This document shows, piece after piece, positions 8,665-17,168 of a DNA stretch of 64,000 bases; positions within the stretch are counted from its first letter, which is position 1, and each line of letters begins with the position of its first letter. The position numbers and the translations under genes were made by a program. This DNA comes from Nitrobacter hamburgensis X14 (GTDB taxonomy: Bacteria; Pseudomonadota; Alphaproteobacteria; Rhizobiales; Xanthobacteraceae): positions 1,350,001 to 1,414,000 of the forward strand of contig NC_007964.1 in NCBI RefSeq assembly GCF_000013885.1, written 5' to 3'. Below the pieces are notes generated by a model that worked only from the letters and a program-made list of their open reading frames with translations, was not told the origin of the DNA and searched no databases.

Positions 8665-8778
8665 TTTCGCCAAGAAATCACCATCGCGAATCGCAAAATC
8701 GGAGCGGGCCATCCACCGTTTGTTATCGCGGAGATGTCCGGCAACCACAATCAGTCGCTCGTGTCCGTCGTCAGATGA
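8665..8778 (+). pseudogene. Truncated NeuB/PseI-family synthase (N-terminus only)
   Basis: From 8665 the frame reads FRQEITIANRKIGAGHPPFV then IAEMSGNHNQSL, which matches the first part of nonulosonate synthases (compare IAELSANHNGK in the intact pseI at 2898-3953). After NHNQSL the similarity stops and the frame ends at TGA 8776-8778. The gene is cut there by the IS-rich zone. No clean start codon is visible; the usual ATG seems to be mutated, although AGGAG stands at the right place after spsF. The fragment differs enough from pseI to be a separate gene, not a recent duplicate. Confidence 0.8.
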
Positions 8779-8891
8779 TTTGAGACGGATCAGGGATTTC
8801 CGAAATTAAGTTGAGTGATTTCAGTCGCATGTGATTCAATCGTGGTTGCGAGCTACGACGGGGGCACAAGTTGGTTTGAACTGAAATCACC

Positions 8892-9047
8892 CGCCCGAAA
8901 TATTGTCGAGATGGGCTGCGTTATGCAAGCGATACGACAGACGAAGAGCGGGCGATGATCGCCCCATATATGCCCTGCAAGAACCGTCGCGGCCGGCCCC
9001 GAGTGGCGGCGATGCGGAGATTGGTGAATGCGATCTCATTTCGCTGA
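8892..9047 (+). pseudogene. IS5-family transposase fragment (N-terminus), copy 1
   Basis: An open stretch reads CRDGLRYASDTTDEERAMIA, then APYMPCKNRRGRPRV and LVNAISFR-stop. RYASDTTD.E...I.P..P......GRPR is the start of IS5-type DDE transposases (insert domain DUF4096). The rest of the protein is missing. The flanking bases 8779-8891 contain GGGATTTCCGAAAT-type end sequence but no clear inverted repeat partner. The insertion coincides with the break in the NeuB-family gene just upstream. Confidence 0.7.
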
Positions 9048-9131
9048 GAGCCGATCCAGGAAGAACTTGAGTCATCAGATGAGTTGGTTGTGATTCCCTT
9101 TCTCGGAGCAATTCGAGACAAGGAGCCCCCG

Positions 9132-9350
9132 ATGTGGAAGCCTGAACACCGTTTGACGGCCGAGCGGCGCAACCTTCGGTATCCCAATGATTCGAGTGAT
9201 GCGGAGTGGGTGCTTGTTGCTCCGATGATCCCGCCGGCGCGACGAGGCGGACGCCGCCGTTCGGTCGATGTACGCGGGGTGTAAAACGCGATCTTCTATG
9301 TGCTGTCGACCGGCTGCCAATGGAAGGCGATGCCGAAAGATCTGCCGCTC
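9132..9350 (+). pseudogene. IS5-family transposase fragment (N-terminus), copy 2, with nonsense codon
   Basis: ATG at 9132 opens MWKPEHRLTAERRNLRYPND, then DAEWVLVAPMIPPARRGGRR and DVRGV, where a TAA (9282-9284) replaces a leucine codon. The same frame continues NAIFYVLSTGCQWKAMPKDL up to 9350, where the IS21-type end begins. This is the standard N-terminal domain of an IS5-family transposase; the catalytic DDE part is absent here. Candidate continuing pieces of the same family are at 10983 and 15671. Confidence 0.8.
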
Positions 9351-9353
9351 ATG

Positions 9354-10217
9354 TCAATCGGCGCCGAAGTTTGACCCCGTATTGGCGTCCAAATTTGACC
9401 CCTTTGATCGACGGGGTTTAGCGGTAGCGCTCGGTCCGTCGGAGCTGGCCGGGATTGCGGAGACGGAGCGAGCGCGGGTTGTTTGATCATCGTCGCGGCT
9501 TTTGAAGCGCCAGCTGTCGTTGCCGGTTTCGACGATGTCGCAGTGGTGGGTCAGACGATCGAGCAGCGCGGTGGTCATCTTGGCGTCGCCGAACACGCTG
9601 GGCCATTCGCCGAAGGCGAGATTGGTGGTGACGACGATGGAGGTGCGCTCGTAGAGCCGGCTGACGAGATGGAACAGAAGTTGTCCGCCGGATTGGGCAA
9701 ATGGCAGGTAGCCGAGTTCGTCGAGGACGATGAAGTCCATTCGGGTCAGATGCTCGGCGATACGACCCTGGCGTCCGTTGCGGGTCTCGATCTCGAGACG
9801 ATTGACGAGGTCGACGACGTTGTAGAAGCGCCCGCGGGCACCGGATCGAATGCAGCTTCGGGCGATGGCGATGGCCAGATGGGTCTTGCCGGTGCCGGCA
9901 CCGCCGACCAGAACGGCATTGCGTTGCTGGGCGATGAAGCCACCGCCGGCGAGATCATTGACCAGCGTCTGGTTGATAGGGGTGCCCTCGAACTGGAAGC
10001 CATCGAGATCCTTGGCGAGCGGCAGCTTGGCGATAGTGAGCTGGTATTTGATCGAACGCGCCTGCTTCTCGTTGATCTCGGCATTGAGCAGGTCGCCGAC
10101 AATGCGTTGCGGTTCGTGCTGGCGCTTGACGGCGGTCGCCATGATCTCGTCGAAGGCGGCCTTCATGCCATAGAGCTTGAGTTCGCTCATGAGGTCGAAG
10201 AGTTGAGTGCGTTCCAT
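9354..10217 (-). CDS. istB: IS21 helper ATPase IstB
   Basis: A 287-residue AAA+ ATPase that assists the IstA transposase in strand transfer. Walker A is LVGGAGTGKTHLA near residue 105, Walker B is FIVLDELGYLPF near 165, followed by sensor-like SIVVTTNLAFGEW and LLDRLTHHCDI. The last ~20 residues (RRSKGSNLDANTGSNFGAD) are encoded by the terminal repeats of the element, so the natural stop may be slightly different in other copies. The ORF looks intact, but with istA truncated the element cannot move by itself. Confidence 0.9.
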   Translation of the reverse strand: MERTQLFDLMSELKLYGMKAAFDEIMATAVKRQHEPQRIVGDLLNAEINEKQARSIKYQLTIAKLPLAKDLDGFQFEGTPINQTLVNDLAGGGFIAQQRNAVLVGGAGTGKTHLAIAIARSCIRSGARGRFYNVVDLVNRLEIETRNGRQGRIAEHLTRMDFIVLDELGYLPFAQSGGQLLFHLVSRLYERTSIVVTTNLAFGEWPSVFGDAKMTTALLDRLTHHCDIVETGNDSWRFKSRDDDQTTRARSVSAIPASSDGPSATAKPRRSKGSNLDANTGSNFGAD

Positions 10218-10466
10218 CAGACCGGTCTCCTGAGGTTGTCGTAACGGGCACAGTCAGCGATCGGCGCATAACGCAAGGTCAGTGCCGCCAGGGTGAGGAT
10301 GTTGGCTGGTGGCGCCGGCTCACGCTGGCGGGCGAGGATGTTGAGAACGACATCGGCGGAATGGACACCGTGGGCGATTGCCTCGGCGCAAGCCGCCTCG
10401 ACTGCCGACAGTCCGTCGGTCAGCACCGCGTTGAGGATGTCGACCATCTGCCGATTGGCCGACGGA
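10217..10466 (-). pseudogene. IstA transposase, C-terminal fragment
   Basis: The last ~83 codons of an IS21 transposase: RQMVDILNAVLTDGLSAVEA, then CAEAIAHGVHSADVVLNILA and ADCARYDNLRRPV-stop, directly overlapping the istB start. The catalytic DDE core is missing. Upstream of about 10466 the minus-strand frame continues only as antisense of another coding fragment, so the junction is a deletion or recombination breakpoint. Confidence 0.85.
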
Positions 10467-10826
10467 ATGACCGTCCGATTCGTCAAGGACCGTTTGCACG
10501 CGGTCGCGGTGTTCGAGGCCAAGAGTGGCGTCGCCTCTGCGCGGGGTCTCGGCGCGAAGTTCATCGCCCTGACGGAGAAGGACAAGGTGGCGTTACTGAC
10601 CGAAGCGAAGGAATCCATCAAAGATCTGGAAGATCGTGCGCGGATCAATGGCCTGCCTCCTCCGACGGCGACGGTCGAGGAGCAGATGAAGCGAATAAAG
10701 CAGACCCAGCAGGGGGGACAGATTCGAAGCGACGTCGAGCGTCTTTCGGAGCTGAAAATCTGGACAAACGGCCGGGAACTGCCGGTCGATCTGGCGGTCG
10801 GCCCGCGGTCGACGAAATGGCTCTAA
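10467..10826 (+). CDS. Orphan nuclease-like C-terminal fragment
   Basis: A 119-codon open frame whose first ATG lies exactly at the IS21 junction, so the natural start is probably lost. It reads DRLHAVAVFEAKSGVASARG, then ALLTEAKESIKDLEDRARIN and QTQQGGQIRSDVERLSE, ending GPRSTKWL. The VFEAKSG strand looks like the E-x-K part of a PD-(D/E)xK nuclease core, and the charged helix after it fits such folds. A C-terminal toxin domain of a polymorphic toxin is one possibility; I do not recognise the family with certainty. No immunity gene is evident next to it. Confidence 0.45.
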   Translation: MTVRFVKDRLHAVAVFEAKSGVASARGLGAKFIALTEKDKVALLTEAKESIKDLEDRARINGLPPPTATVEEQMKRIKQTQQGGQIRSDVERLSELKIWTNGRELPVDLAVGPRSTKWL

Positions 10827-10869
10827 CTATCTCGCAAACTCAGGCTATCGAAGCTAATCTCATCGTGCT

Positions 10870-10977
10870 TTAGGGCGCTGCAAGCTTCGACATCTCGGCA
10901 ATGACCGTCTTGGCCGCATCGACCAGTTCGGGCGCCTTGATATCCATGCCCATCATTTCGACGTTTATGGTTTGGAG
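10870..10977 (-). pseudogene. Unidentified gene end (minus strand)
   Basis: Minus-strand frame ending at 10870 reads LQTINVEMMGMDIKAPELVD then AAKTVIAEMSKLAAP-stop, which has the look of a genuine protein C-terminus. It has no start; upstream it collides with the IS5 piece at 10983. The parent protein is not recognised. Confidence 0.35.
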
Positions 10978-10982
10978 CGTTG

Positions 10983-11117
10983 CAGACGGTCTACGGCTGG
11001 TTTCGGGAGTTGGCGCGGCGCTTTCTCTTCCAGACGGTTCACGACGTGGTTCTGATGCTGGATCGCGAACTGGCCGGACGCGAGACGAGCCCCTCCGGGG
11101 CGGTGATCGACAGCCCG
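10983..11117 (+). pseudogene. IS5-family transposase fragment (middle part)
   Basis: Reads QTVYGWFRELARRFLFQTVH then DVVLMLDRELAGRETSPSGA and VIDSP, the segment of IS5 transposases with the first catalytic aspartate (AVIDSQ in intact copies; here the glutamine is proline). After this the frame is unrelated up to the ABC operon. The C-terminal piece at 15671 is of the same subfamily, so the ABC operon lies between two parts of what looks like one transposase gene. Confidence 0.75.
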
Positions 11118-11320
11118 CAAAACCTCCATCAACCGATTTTCAAAATGGCCTCTAAGTCGATAGGAACAAATTCGAGTTACCCAGCAAGAGATCACGCCGG
11201 TTTGTTGTCGTGTTGTCAGCCGTGGGATAATTATGGCGAGCTAATGTCAGCGGGAGCTTGTCTCGACCGCCTAGGCAAGCGCACGTCCTCCCGCTGAAAA
11301 TCAGGTAATGGGAGGAAAAC

Positions 11321-12661
11321 ATGGCATCCCATGCATCTCGTCGCTATGGCCTATCGCGCCGCGACGTCATCAAGACCGCTGTGGGTGCGGCCGCCACCGT
11401 CGGCCCATTCTTCCATGTTGCGCCGGCTCGTGCGGCCAAGACGCTGAAGATCCTGCAGTGGAGCCACTTCGTCCCCGGCTACGACAAGTGGTTCAACAAC
11501 ACCTACATCAAGGAATGGGGCGCCCAGCATGGCACCGAAGTGGTCGTCGACAACATCAACCTCGGCCTGATCCCTTCGCGTGCGGCAGCGGAAGTATCGG
11601 CGCAGAAGGGGCATGACCTCGTGATGTTCCTCGCCCCGCCTTCGGTTTACGAAGAGCAGGTCGTCGACATGAAGGATGTCTACGACGCGTGCGAGAAAAA
11701 GTACGGCAAGCCGATCGATCTCGCCGTAAAGAGTACCTACAACCCCAAGACCCGGAAGTACTTCGCGTTCTCCGACAGCTTCGTCCCCGATCCTGTCAAC
11801 TACCGCTCGGATCTTTGGGGCGACGTCGGCATGAAGCCCGATAGCTGGGACAATGTCCGCATCGGCGGCAAGAAGATCAAGGACAAGACCGGAATCCCGG
11901 TCGGCATCGGCCTCTCCGCCGAGCTCGACACCGCGATGGCAATGCGCGCGATCATGTATTCATTCGGCGCGCACGAGCAGGACGTCGATGGCAATCTCGC
12001 GATCAATTCCAAGGAAACCCTCGAAGCCCTCAAATTCGTCAAAGCGCTGTTCGAGGAAACGGAAACGCCCGAAGTTTTCGCGTGGGATCCGTCGTCGAAC
12101 AATCGGCAGATGCTCGCCGGCAGGTCATCTCTGGTGCTGAACGCGATTTCGGTCACGCGCACGGGCGAAAACGACAAGATGCCGATCCACGAGAAGATTG
12201 CGCTCGCCAAGCCGCCGAAAGGCTCGGTTCGGCAGATCGGCCTTGAGCACGTGATGGATTGCTACGTGATCTGGAAATTCTCCGAAAACATTGACGGCGC
12301 AAAAATGTTCCTGGTCGACTACATCGACAACTTCAAGCAGGGCTTCATGGCCAGCGAGTATTACAACTTCCCCTGCTTCTCGAAGACCGTTCCCGACCTG
12401 GCACAGATCATCTCCAGGGATTCCAAGGCCGTGCCGCCGGACAAGTACGCGGTGCTTTCGGACGTGCTCGATTGGGCAACTAACGTCGGCTATCCCGGCT
12501 ACTCCAACGCCGCGATCGACGAAACTTTCAACACCTGGGCGATCAATACCATGTTCGCAGAAGCTGCCGCGGGCGCCGAAACTCCGGAGAACGCTCTCAA
12601 GCGGGCGGAAGCCAAGATGAAGGCGATCTGGGCCAAATGGAAAGATCGAAAGATGATTTGA
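11321..12661 (+). CDS. ABC importer substrate-binding protein, Tat-exported
   Basis: A 446-residue family 1 extracellular solute-binding protein. The N-terminus has a twin-arginine signal (LSRRDVIKTAVGAAATVGPF) with likely cleavage after PARA near residue 38, so it would be folded in the cytosol and exported by Tat to the periplasm. The mature part begins AKTLKILQWSHFVPGYDKWF, typical of sugar or polyol binders. GGGAGGAAAAC before the ATG is a strong ribosome site. It leads an operon with one ATPase and two permeases downstream. The solute is not evident. The 200 bp upstream hold no gene beyond an IS5 fragment. Confidence 0.88.
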   Translation: MASHASRRYGLSRRDVIKTAVGAAATVGPFFHVAPARAAKTLKILQWSHFVPGYDKWFNNTYIKEWGAQHGTEVVVDNINLGLIPSRAAAEVSAQKGHDLVMFLAPPSVYEEQVVDMKDVYDACEKKYGKPIDLAVKSTYNPKTRKYFAFSDSFVPDPVNYRSDLWGDVGMKPDSWDNVRIGGKKIKDKTGIPVGIGLSAELDTAMAMRAIMYSFGAHEQDVDGNLAINSKETLEALKFVKALFEETETPEVFAWDPSSNNRQMLAGRSSLVLNAISVTRTGENDKMPIHEKIALAKPPKGSVRQIGLEHVMDCYVIWKFSENIDGAKMFLVDYIDNFKQGFMASEYYNFPCFSKTVPDLAQIISRDSKAVPPDKYAVLSDVLDWATNVGYPGYSNAAIDETFNTWAINTMFAEAAAGAETPENALKRAEAKMKAIWAKWKDRKMI

Positions 12662-12778
12662 TCGTCTCGCCGCGCATTGACGACGGGAACTCGGGATTCT
12701 GAGTCTCCCTCGGACCATGTTTGGGCCGAAGCCATTCTAGCGAACGGATTCGCAGATTGAAGCAATCGAGACTCACTG

Positions 12779-13807
12779 ATGGCCATTGTGGAAACCCGGC
12801 GCATCACCAAGCTTTTCGATAGGGTTCGCGCCGTCGACGGCATCAACCTCATCGCCAAGGAAGGCGAATTTTTAGTTTTGCTCGGCCCATCGGGCTGCGG
12901 CAAGACGACGTTGATGCGCCTGATCGCCGGCCTCGAGCGGCCGACCTCGGGCGATATCGTGATTGACGGAGACGTCGTGACCGAGTTGCCACCGCGCGCA
13001 CGCAATATCGCCATGGTATTCCAAAGCTATGCGCTCTATCCGCACCTCACCGTCGAAAAGAACATCTCGTTTCCGCTGCGTGCGGTCGGCATGCCGAGGG
13101 ATGCGATCCGCAAGAAAGTTGCTTGGGCGGCGCAGATGTTCAGCATTCAAGGCTTCCTTGATCGAAAGCCGCGTCAGTTGTCGGGCGGTGAACGCCAGCG
13201 CGTCGCGCTTGCGCGCGCGGTGGTGCGCGAGCCGGTGGTATTTCTTCTCGACGAACCTCTCTCGAATCTCGACGCCAAGCTGCGCAATTCCGCGCGGGAT
13301 GAACTGAAGCGATTTCAGCGCAGCCTGGGTACCACCACCATCTACGTCACTCACGATCAGGCCGAGGCGATGGGTTTGGGCGATCGCATCGCCGTTCTCA
13401 ACCAGGGCCGTGTCCGCCAGATCGGTACCCCGCATGAAATCTATGGCCATCCGGCAGATATCTTTGCCGCCACTTTCATTGGATCGCCACCGATGAACAT
13501 GATCGAGGACGGCAAGACCTGGATCGGATTCCGGCCAGAGGCATTCCTGCCGAAAGAGGTTGAACCTGACGGCGACAACGTGGATTTTGCGTTCCGCATC
13601 ACCCGCATCGAGTACCTCGGCGCCGAGCGCCTGGTCTATGGCCTGATCGATGGTCGAACGCCCGAGACGCGTTTGATCTCGAAGATCCCAACGAACATTC
13701 GCACGCACATCGATGCCGGACACGTCTACGACTTCACCGTGCGGCGGCAGGATATCGCGCGCTTTGAGCGCGAAGGCGGCAAGCGCGTGAACGGAGGCGC
13801 CGCATGA
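12779..13807 (+). CDS. ABC importer ATPase, MalK/UgpC type
   Basis: A 342-residue cytosolic ATPase energising the importer. Walker A LGPSGCGKTTLM near residue 37, Q-loop MVFQSYALYP near 80, signature LSGGERQRVALARA near 137, Walker B VVFLLDEPLSNLDA near 155 and the H-loop YVTHDQAEAM near 190. A C-terminal TOBE-like regulatory domain (IGFRPEAFLP onward) follows from about residue 240, as in CUT1-type carbohydrate importers. It overlaps the next gene by 4 bp (ATGA). Confidence 0.93.
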   Translation: MAIVETRRITKLFDRVRAVDGINLIAKEGEFLVLLGPSGCGKTTLMRLIAGLERPTSGDIVIDGDVVTELPPRARNIAMVFQSYALYPHLTVEKNISFPLRAVGMPRDAIRKKVAWAAQMFSIQGFLDRKPRQLSGGERQRVALARAVVREPVVFLLDEPLSNLDAKLRNSARDELKRFQRSLGTTTIYVTHDQAEAMGLGDRIAVLNQGRVRQIGTPHEIYGHPADIFAATFIGSPPMNMIEDGKTWIGFRPEAFLPKEVEPDGDNVDFAFRITRIEYLGAERLVYGLIDGRTPETRLISKIPTNIRTHIDAGHVYDFTVRRQDIARFEREGGKRVNGGAA

Positions 13808-14748
13808 CCTCCACGACCACAGGAGTTGCCGGCAAAACCCGCGTCCGGATTAGCGCCCTGTCACGTTTCGCCGACAACGATCGCTGGCTGTGGCGCGCCA
13901 TGCTGGCACCCGCGATCCTCTACATCGTTCTTCTGGTCGGGTTTCCTTTCCTGCTCTCGCTCTACTACAGCGTGTCGAGTGTGACAGTCGCCAGCCAGGA
14001 CATGCATTTTGTAGGTCTGGAAAATTTCCGGCGCATCGTGGAGAGCAGCACGTTCTGGCTTTCGCTGCAGAATACGATTGTCATCACAGCCGTTTCTCAG
14101 TTCTTCGTCCTCGTGTTCGCCAACATTTTGGCGGCGGCGCTTATTGTTGATTTCCGCGGCAGATGGTTGGTGCGGTTTTTGATCCTGCTGCCGTGGGTGG
14201 CGCCGATCTCGCTTGGCAGCATCGGCTGGCTTTGGATCTTCGATTCGATCTATAGCGTCATCAACTGGACCGCGCGCGCGGTCGGTCTGCTTGGGCCCAA
14301 CGAATGGCCGATCTGGCTTGGCGAACCGACTCTGGCAAGGGCATCGATCATCATCGTCAACGTATGGCGCATCCTGCCGCTGGCGACCATCATTATCCTC
14401 GCCGGCCTGTCGTCGATTCCGCGGGATATTCATGACGCGGCGGAGGTGGATGGCGCTGGCTTCTGGCGTCACCAATTCCAGATCACGATGCCGCTGATTC
14501 TGCCGATCACGCTGGTGGCGCTGTTGTTCGGCATCATCTTTACGTTCACCGACATGATTGTGGTGTTCGTGCTGACGCGCGGAGGTCCCTACGACACCAC
14601 ACAGGTTATCGCCAGTTGGGCCTATTTTACAGGAATTCAAGGTGGTGATCTGGCGGGAGGAGCGGCCATCTCGCTGTTCCTCTTCCCCGTCCTCGCCGGC
14701 GTTGCAATCCTGTTCCTGTGGTTGGCCGGACGCACCGAGGTCACGTAG
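13804..14748 (+). CDS. ABC importer permease 1 (MalF/UgpA type)
   Basis: A 314-residue inner-membrane protein with about six hydrophobic segments, the first being APAILYIVLLVGFPFLLSLY near residue 38. The EAA loop that docks to the ATPase is DAAEVDGAGFWRHQFQITMP near residue 215. Start codon overlaps the ATPase stop. It pairs with the following permease to form the translocation pore. Confidence 0.92.
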   Translation: MTSTTTGVAGKTRVRISALSRFADNDRWLWRAMLAPAILYIVLLVGFPFLLSLYYSVSSVTVASQDMHFVGLENFRRIVESSTFWLSLQNTIVITAVSQFFVLVFANILAAALIVDFRGRWLVRFLILLPWVAPISLGSIGWLWIFDSIYSVINWTARAVGLLGPNEWPIWLGEPTLARASIIIVNVWRILPLATIIILAGLSSIPRDIHDAAEVDGAGFWRHQFQITMPLILPITLVALLFGIIFTFTDMIVVFVLTRGGPYDTTQVIASWAYFTGIQGGDLAGGAAISLFLFPVLAGVAILFLWLAGRTEVT

Positions 14749-14749
14749 G

Positions 14750-15604
14750 ATGGCCCCTGAATTTGCCCGCGCGCGACATATTGCTGACAAGGCCGCTCAC
14801 GCCGCCGTGCTCGTTTTCTTTGTGACCTTTCTCGCCTTTCCCTTCTACTGGATGATGATCACCACCTTCAAAACCAACCAGGATCTGTACAATACTCAAA
14901 ACAATCCGTACCTGTTCAACAGCCCGCCGACGCTCCGGCACCTCTCGGTGCTGTTCGAAGATACCCAATATCTGCAATGGCTTTTGAATACGGGCTTCGT
15001 CGGAGTGGTCGTCGTCATCATCACGCTCTTGCTCGCCGTCCCGGCAGGCTACGCGCTCGCGCGCATGACTGGCGCCTGGGCGCAAACCTTGGGCGTGGCG
15101 ATATTCCTCACCTATCTGGTGCCGCCGACGATTCTATTTATCCCGTTCTCGCGCATCATCGCGATGCTGGGATTGCAGGATTCGGTGTGGTCGCTCATCC
15201 TCGTTTATCCGAGCTTCACGGTGCCGTTTTGCACGTGGCTACTGATGGGCTTCTTCAAGGCGATCCCCCGTGATCTTGAGGAGGCGGCCATGATCGACGG
15301 GCTGAGCCGTTTTGGCGCATTCGTCAAGGTTGTGGTGCCGATTTCGATCGCGGGGATGCTGACCGCGGTTATTTTTGCCTTCACCTTGGTGACGCAAGAA
15401 TTTGTCTATGGCGTCACGTTCATCACCGCATCGTCGAGCTATACGGTGAGTGTCGGCGTGCCGACCTTTCTTGTACGAGGCGATGTCTACTTCTGGGGCT
15501 CGATGATGGCAGCCTGCCTGATTGCGAGCGTCCCAATCGCGATTATCTATAATTTCTTCGTCACCCGCTTTGTGACCGACTTTACTATGGGCGCTATTAA
15601 GTAA
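14750..15604 (+). CDS. ABC importer permease 2 (MalG/UgpE type)
   Basis: A 284-residue inner-membrane permease; the ATG at 14750 follows the upstream stop by one base. An upstream in-frame extension would overlap permease 1 and is not used. Hydrophobic segments start at AAVLVFFVTFLAFPFYWMMI; the EAA loop is DLEEAAMIDGLSRFGAFVKV near residue 180, and VTRFVTDFTMGAIK closes the protein as in MalG homologues. Last gene of the operon; an IS5 transposase remnant begins about 65 bp later. Confidence 0.92.
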   Translation: MAPEFARARHIADKAAHAAVLVFFVTFLAFPFYWMMITTFKTNQDLYNTQNNPYLFNSPPTLRHLSVLFEDTQYLQWLLNTGFVGVVVVIITLLLAVPAGYALARMTGAWAQTLGVAIFLTYLVPPTILFIPFSRIIAMLGLQDSVWSLILVYPSFTVPFCTWLLMGFFKAIPRDLEEAAMIDGLSRFGAFVKVVVPISIAGMLTAVIFAFTLVTQEFVYGVTFITASSSYTVSVGVPTFLVRGDVYFWGSMMAACLIASVPIAIIYNFFVTRFVTDFTMGAIK

Positions 15605-15670
15605 CGCCTACAAAATGGCTTGACGCCAGCGGCTGACGGATAACAGAAGGGACGGTCTTTCCTAAAGAGA

Positions 15671-16020
15671 GGTGCCATCCTTACAGGAGGACGCGACAGC
15701 GCAGGCGCGCAAGCGATCCTCGATGCGATCCGCAAACGCTGGCCGTGGGTGAAACATCTGTTCGCCGACGCCGCCTACGACCGACTGAAACTGATGGACA
15801 AAGCCGTCTATCTGCAGTTCGTACTCGAAATTATCCGACGCCGCGACGGGCAGAAGGGCTTCGAAGTCCTGTCGCGTCGCTGGGTCGTCGAACGGACTTT
15901 CGGCTGGATGATCCGCTGGCGCCGGCTCGTGCGTGATTACGAACGTCGCATCGATGTCTCAACCGCCATGATCCATATCTCATCGGCGGCGTCCTCATCC
16001 GCAGAAACGCTCATCCCTGA
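15671..16020 (+). pseudogene. IS5-family transposase fragment (C-terminal half), frameshifted
   Basis: Reads GGRDSAGAQAILDAIRKRWP, WVKHLFADAAYDRLKLMD, then RRWVVERTFGWMIRWRRLVR and MIHI. FADAAYD carries the second catalytic aspartate and VVERTFGW the catalytic glutamate. Near 15980 a frameshift separates MIHI from the natural ending IGGVLIRRNAHP-stop at 16018-16020. There is no start; residues corresponding to about 40 codons between this and the piece at 10983 are missing. Confidence 0.82.
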
Positions 16021-16040
16021 TTTTCCAAACAGGCTCTTAG
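16019..16040 (+). mobile_element. Right end of the IS5-family element
   Basis: TGATTTTCCAAACAGGCTC followed by TTAG marks the terminal inverted repeat beyond the transposase stop. On the minus strand the reading frame of a phage terminase gene runs up to this point and is then cut, so this is the insertion boundary. The matching left repeat is not recognisable in the window. Confidence 0.6.
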
Positions 16041-16359
16041 ACGGGTCATGTCCCAACAACCATGCTGGAAAGGCAATGGACGTCGCATGGGATTTGAGGT
16101 GGCGTGGCGGTATATTGATAATAAGACGCTTGCAGGCGCCCCGTCTGACGTCTTCCAGCTTTGCCGCCATTACCTCGATATACCAGTTTGATAGAAATCT
16201 GGTCGAAGATTTTAATTGTAAAAACGATCGGTGAATAAAGACACAAAGGTCGTGACGCAGCAGCTCTGCGTGCATTTTGTCTGGTGAGGGGGCCACTTTA
16301 TTCCGCGGCTGTTCGCCAATCCGGCCGGCGCGGTAGGTAAGATCGGGGCTGTCAGCCAA
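16041..16359 (-). pseudogene. Phage terminase large subunit, N-terminal fragment
   Basis: Minus-strand frame reads LLRHDLCVFIHRSFLQLKSS, NWYIEVMAAKLEDVRRGACK then RLIINIPPRHLKSHATSIAF and WLLGHDPSK, where the IS5 end interrupts it. The NIPPRHLKS stretch is the ATPase (Walker A-like) region of TIGR01630-type phage terminases. The nuclease half is gone. The first in-frame codon is TTG at 16359; an ATG at 16275 is an alternative start. This is the clearest sign of a former prophage. Confidence 0.8.
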
Positions 16360-17168
16360 AGGGTATTAAGGCCGGCAGCCCCATTGCCGGAGACACTACT
16401 AACCAGCCTCTAAAGTATATCTGAGGAGAAGCCATATGAGTTATTGTCATTTTGGCGACGCTGCTATGCGTCTGCGTCTTATGCCAGGTCCAAACACGGG
16501 CACGACAATTACCGGCCTGAACCCGGCAATCAGTCGGCTGCTCCGATCCGGTCATGAGGCCGTGCGATCTGCAGATCGTTCGATTTTCGGCAGGCCGTTG
16601 CGATATCAGCAGGTTCAGCACAAAAGTGCAGGTGGTGCAGGTCAGGCGCAAACCTGCAGATCGTGCAGGCGCGAGACGGATAAGTCCCGGTCTCCGCCGC
16701 GTCATGGCCGAAGGGGCGGGGAGGGTGGACGGAGGGGTCCCGCCAGCTGTCCGCGGCGATACTGCGGTTGCGGCGCGTCGCTCTATTTGTCGGCAAGATC
16801 ATCCCGCATCACGTCGGCCATTGGCACGGTTGGCTCCGCGACGGCGTATGGGAGGGCTGCTGATGATCCTCCACGCCGCCATCCTGATCTCGGGCCGCCG
16901 TGGCGTTGGTCGTCGTGGCTGGCTGTGGCCCATACGGCCCGACCGAGGCCGACATGGCAGGATGCGCGGTGCGCGGCGGGGGGCCGCCTATCTCAAGTCG
17001 TGAGGTGGCGAACTGTGCTGTTGAGCGGGCGGAGAATGAGCAGCGGCGCCGGACGAGATCGCTCTCGGTTTGCGATAGCTCAAGAACGATCGCCTTCAGC
17101 CATGCCAGACTTAATCGCCCGGCAACCTGCCCGGCTCGGCCCCATCAGGGCCTGTTTCTCCACAACTT
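16360..17168. other. Low-coding strip, probable decayed prophage DNA
   Basis: No gene I can defend. A good ribosome site (TGAGGAGAAG) precedes ATG 16436, but the frame from it is low-complexity and reads through a terminator; a frame one base away would give a short hydrophobic peptide (VIVILATLLCVCVLCQVQTR). Near 16900 the frame MALVVVAGCGPYGPTEADM has a lipobox-like LVVVAGC, as in phage Rz1-type lipoproteins, but lacks a convincing start. Frameshifted small phage genes are the simplest reading. Confidence 0.35.

Larger units (their letters stand above)
9351..10466 (-). mobile_element. Partial IS21-family insertion sequence
   Basis: Contains istB complete and only the 3-prime end of istA. 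The right end is visible at about 9351-9400, where TTTGACCCC and a second AATTTGACCCC motif stand close together, as in IS21 multiple terminal repeats. The left end and most of istA are gone; sequence changes abruptly at about 10466 to an unrelated plus-strand coding fragment. It has interrupted an IS5 transposase at 9350. Confidence 0.85.
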
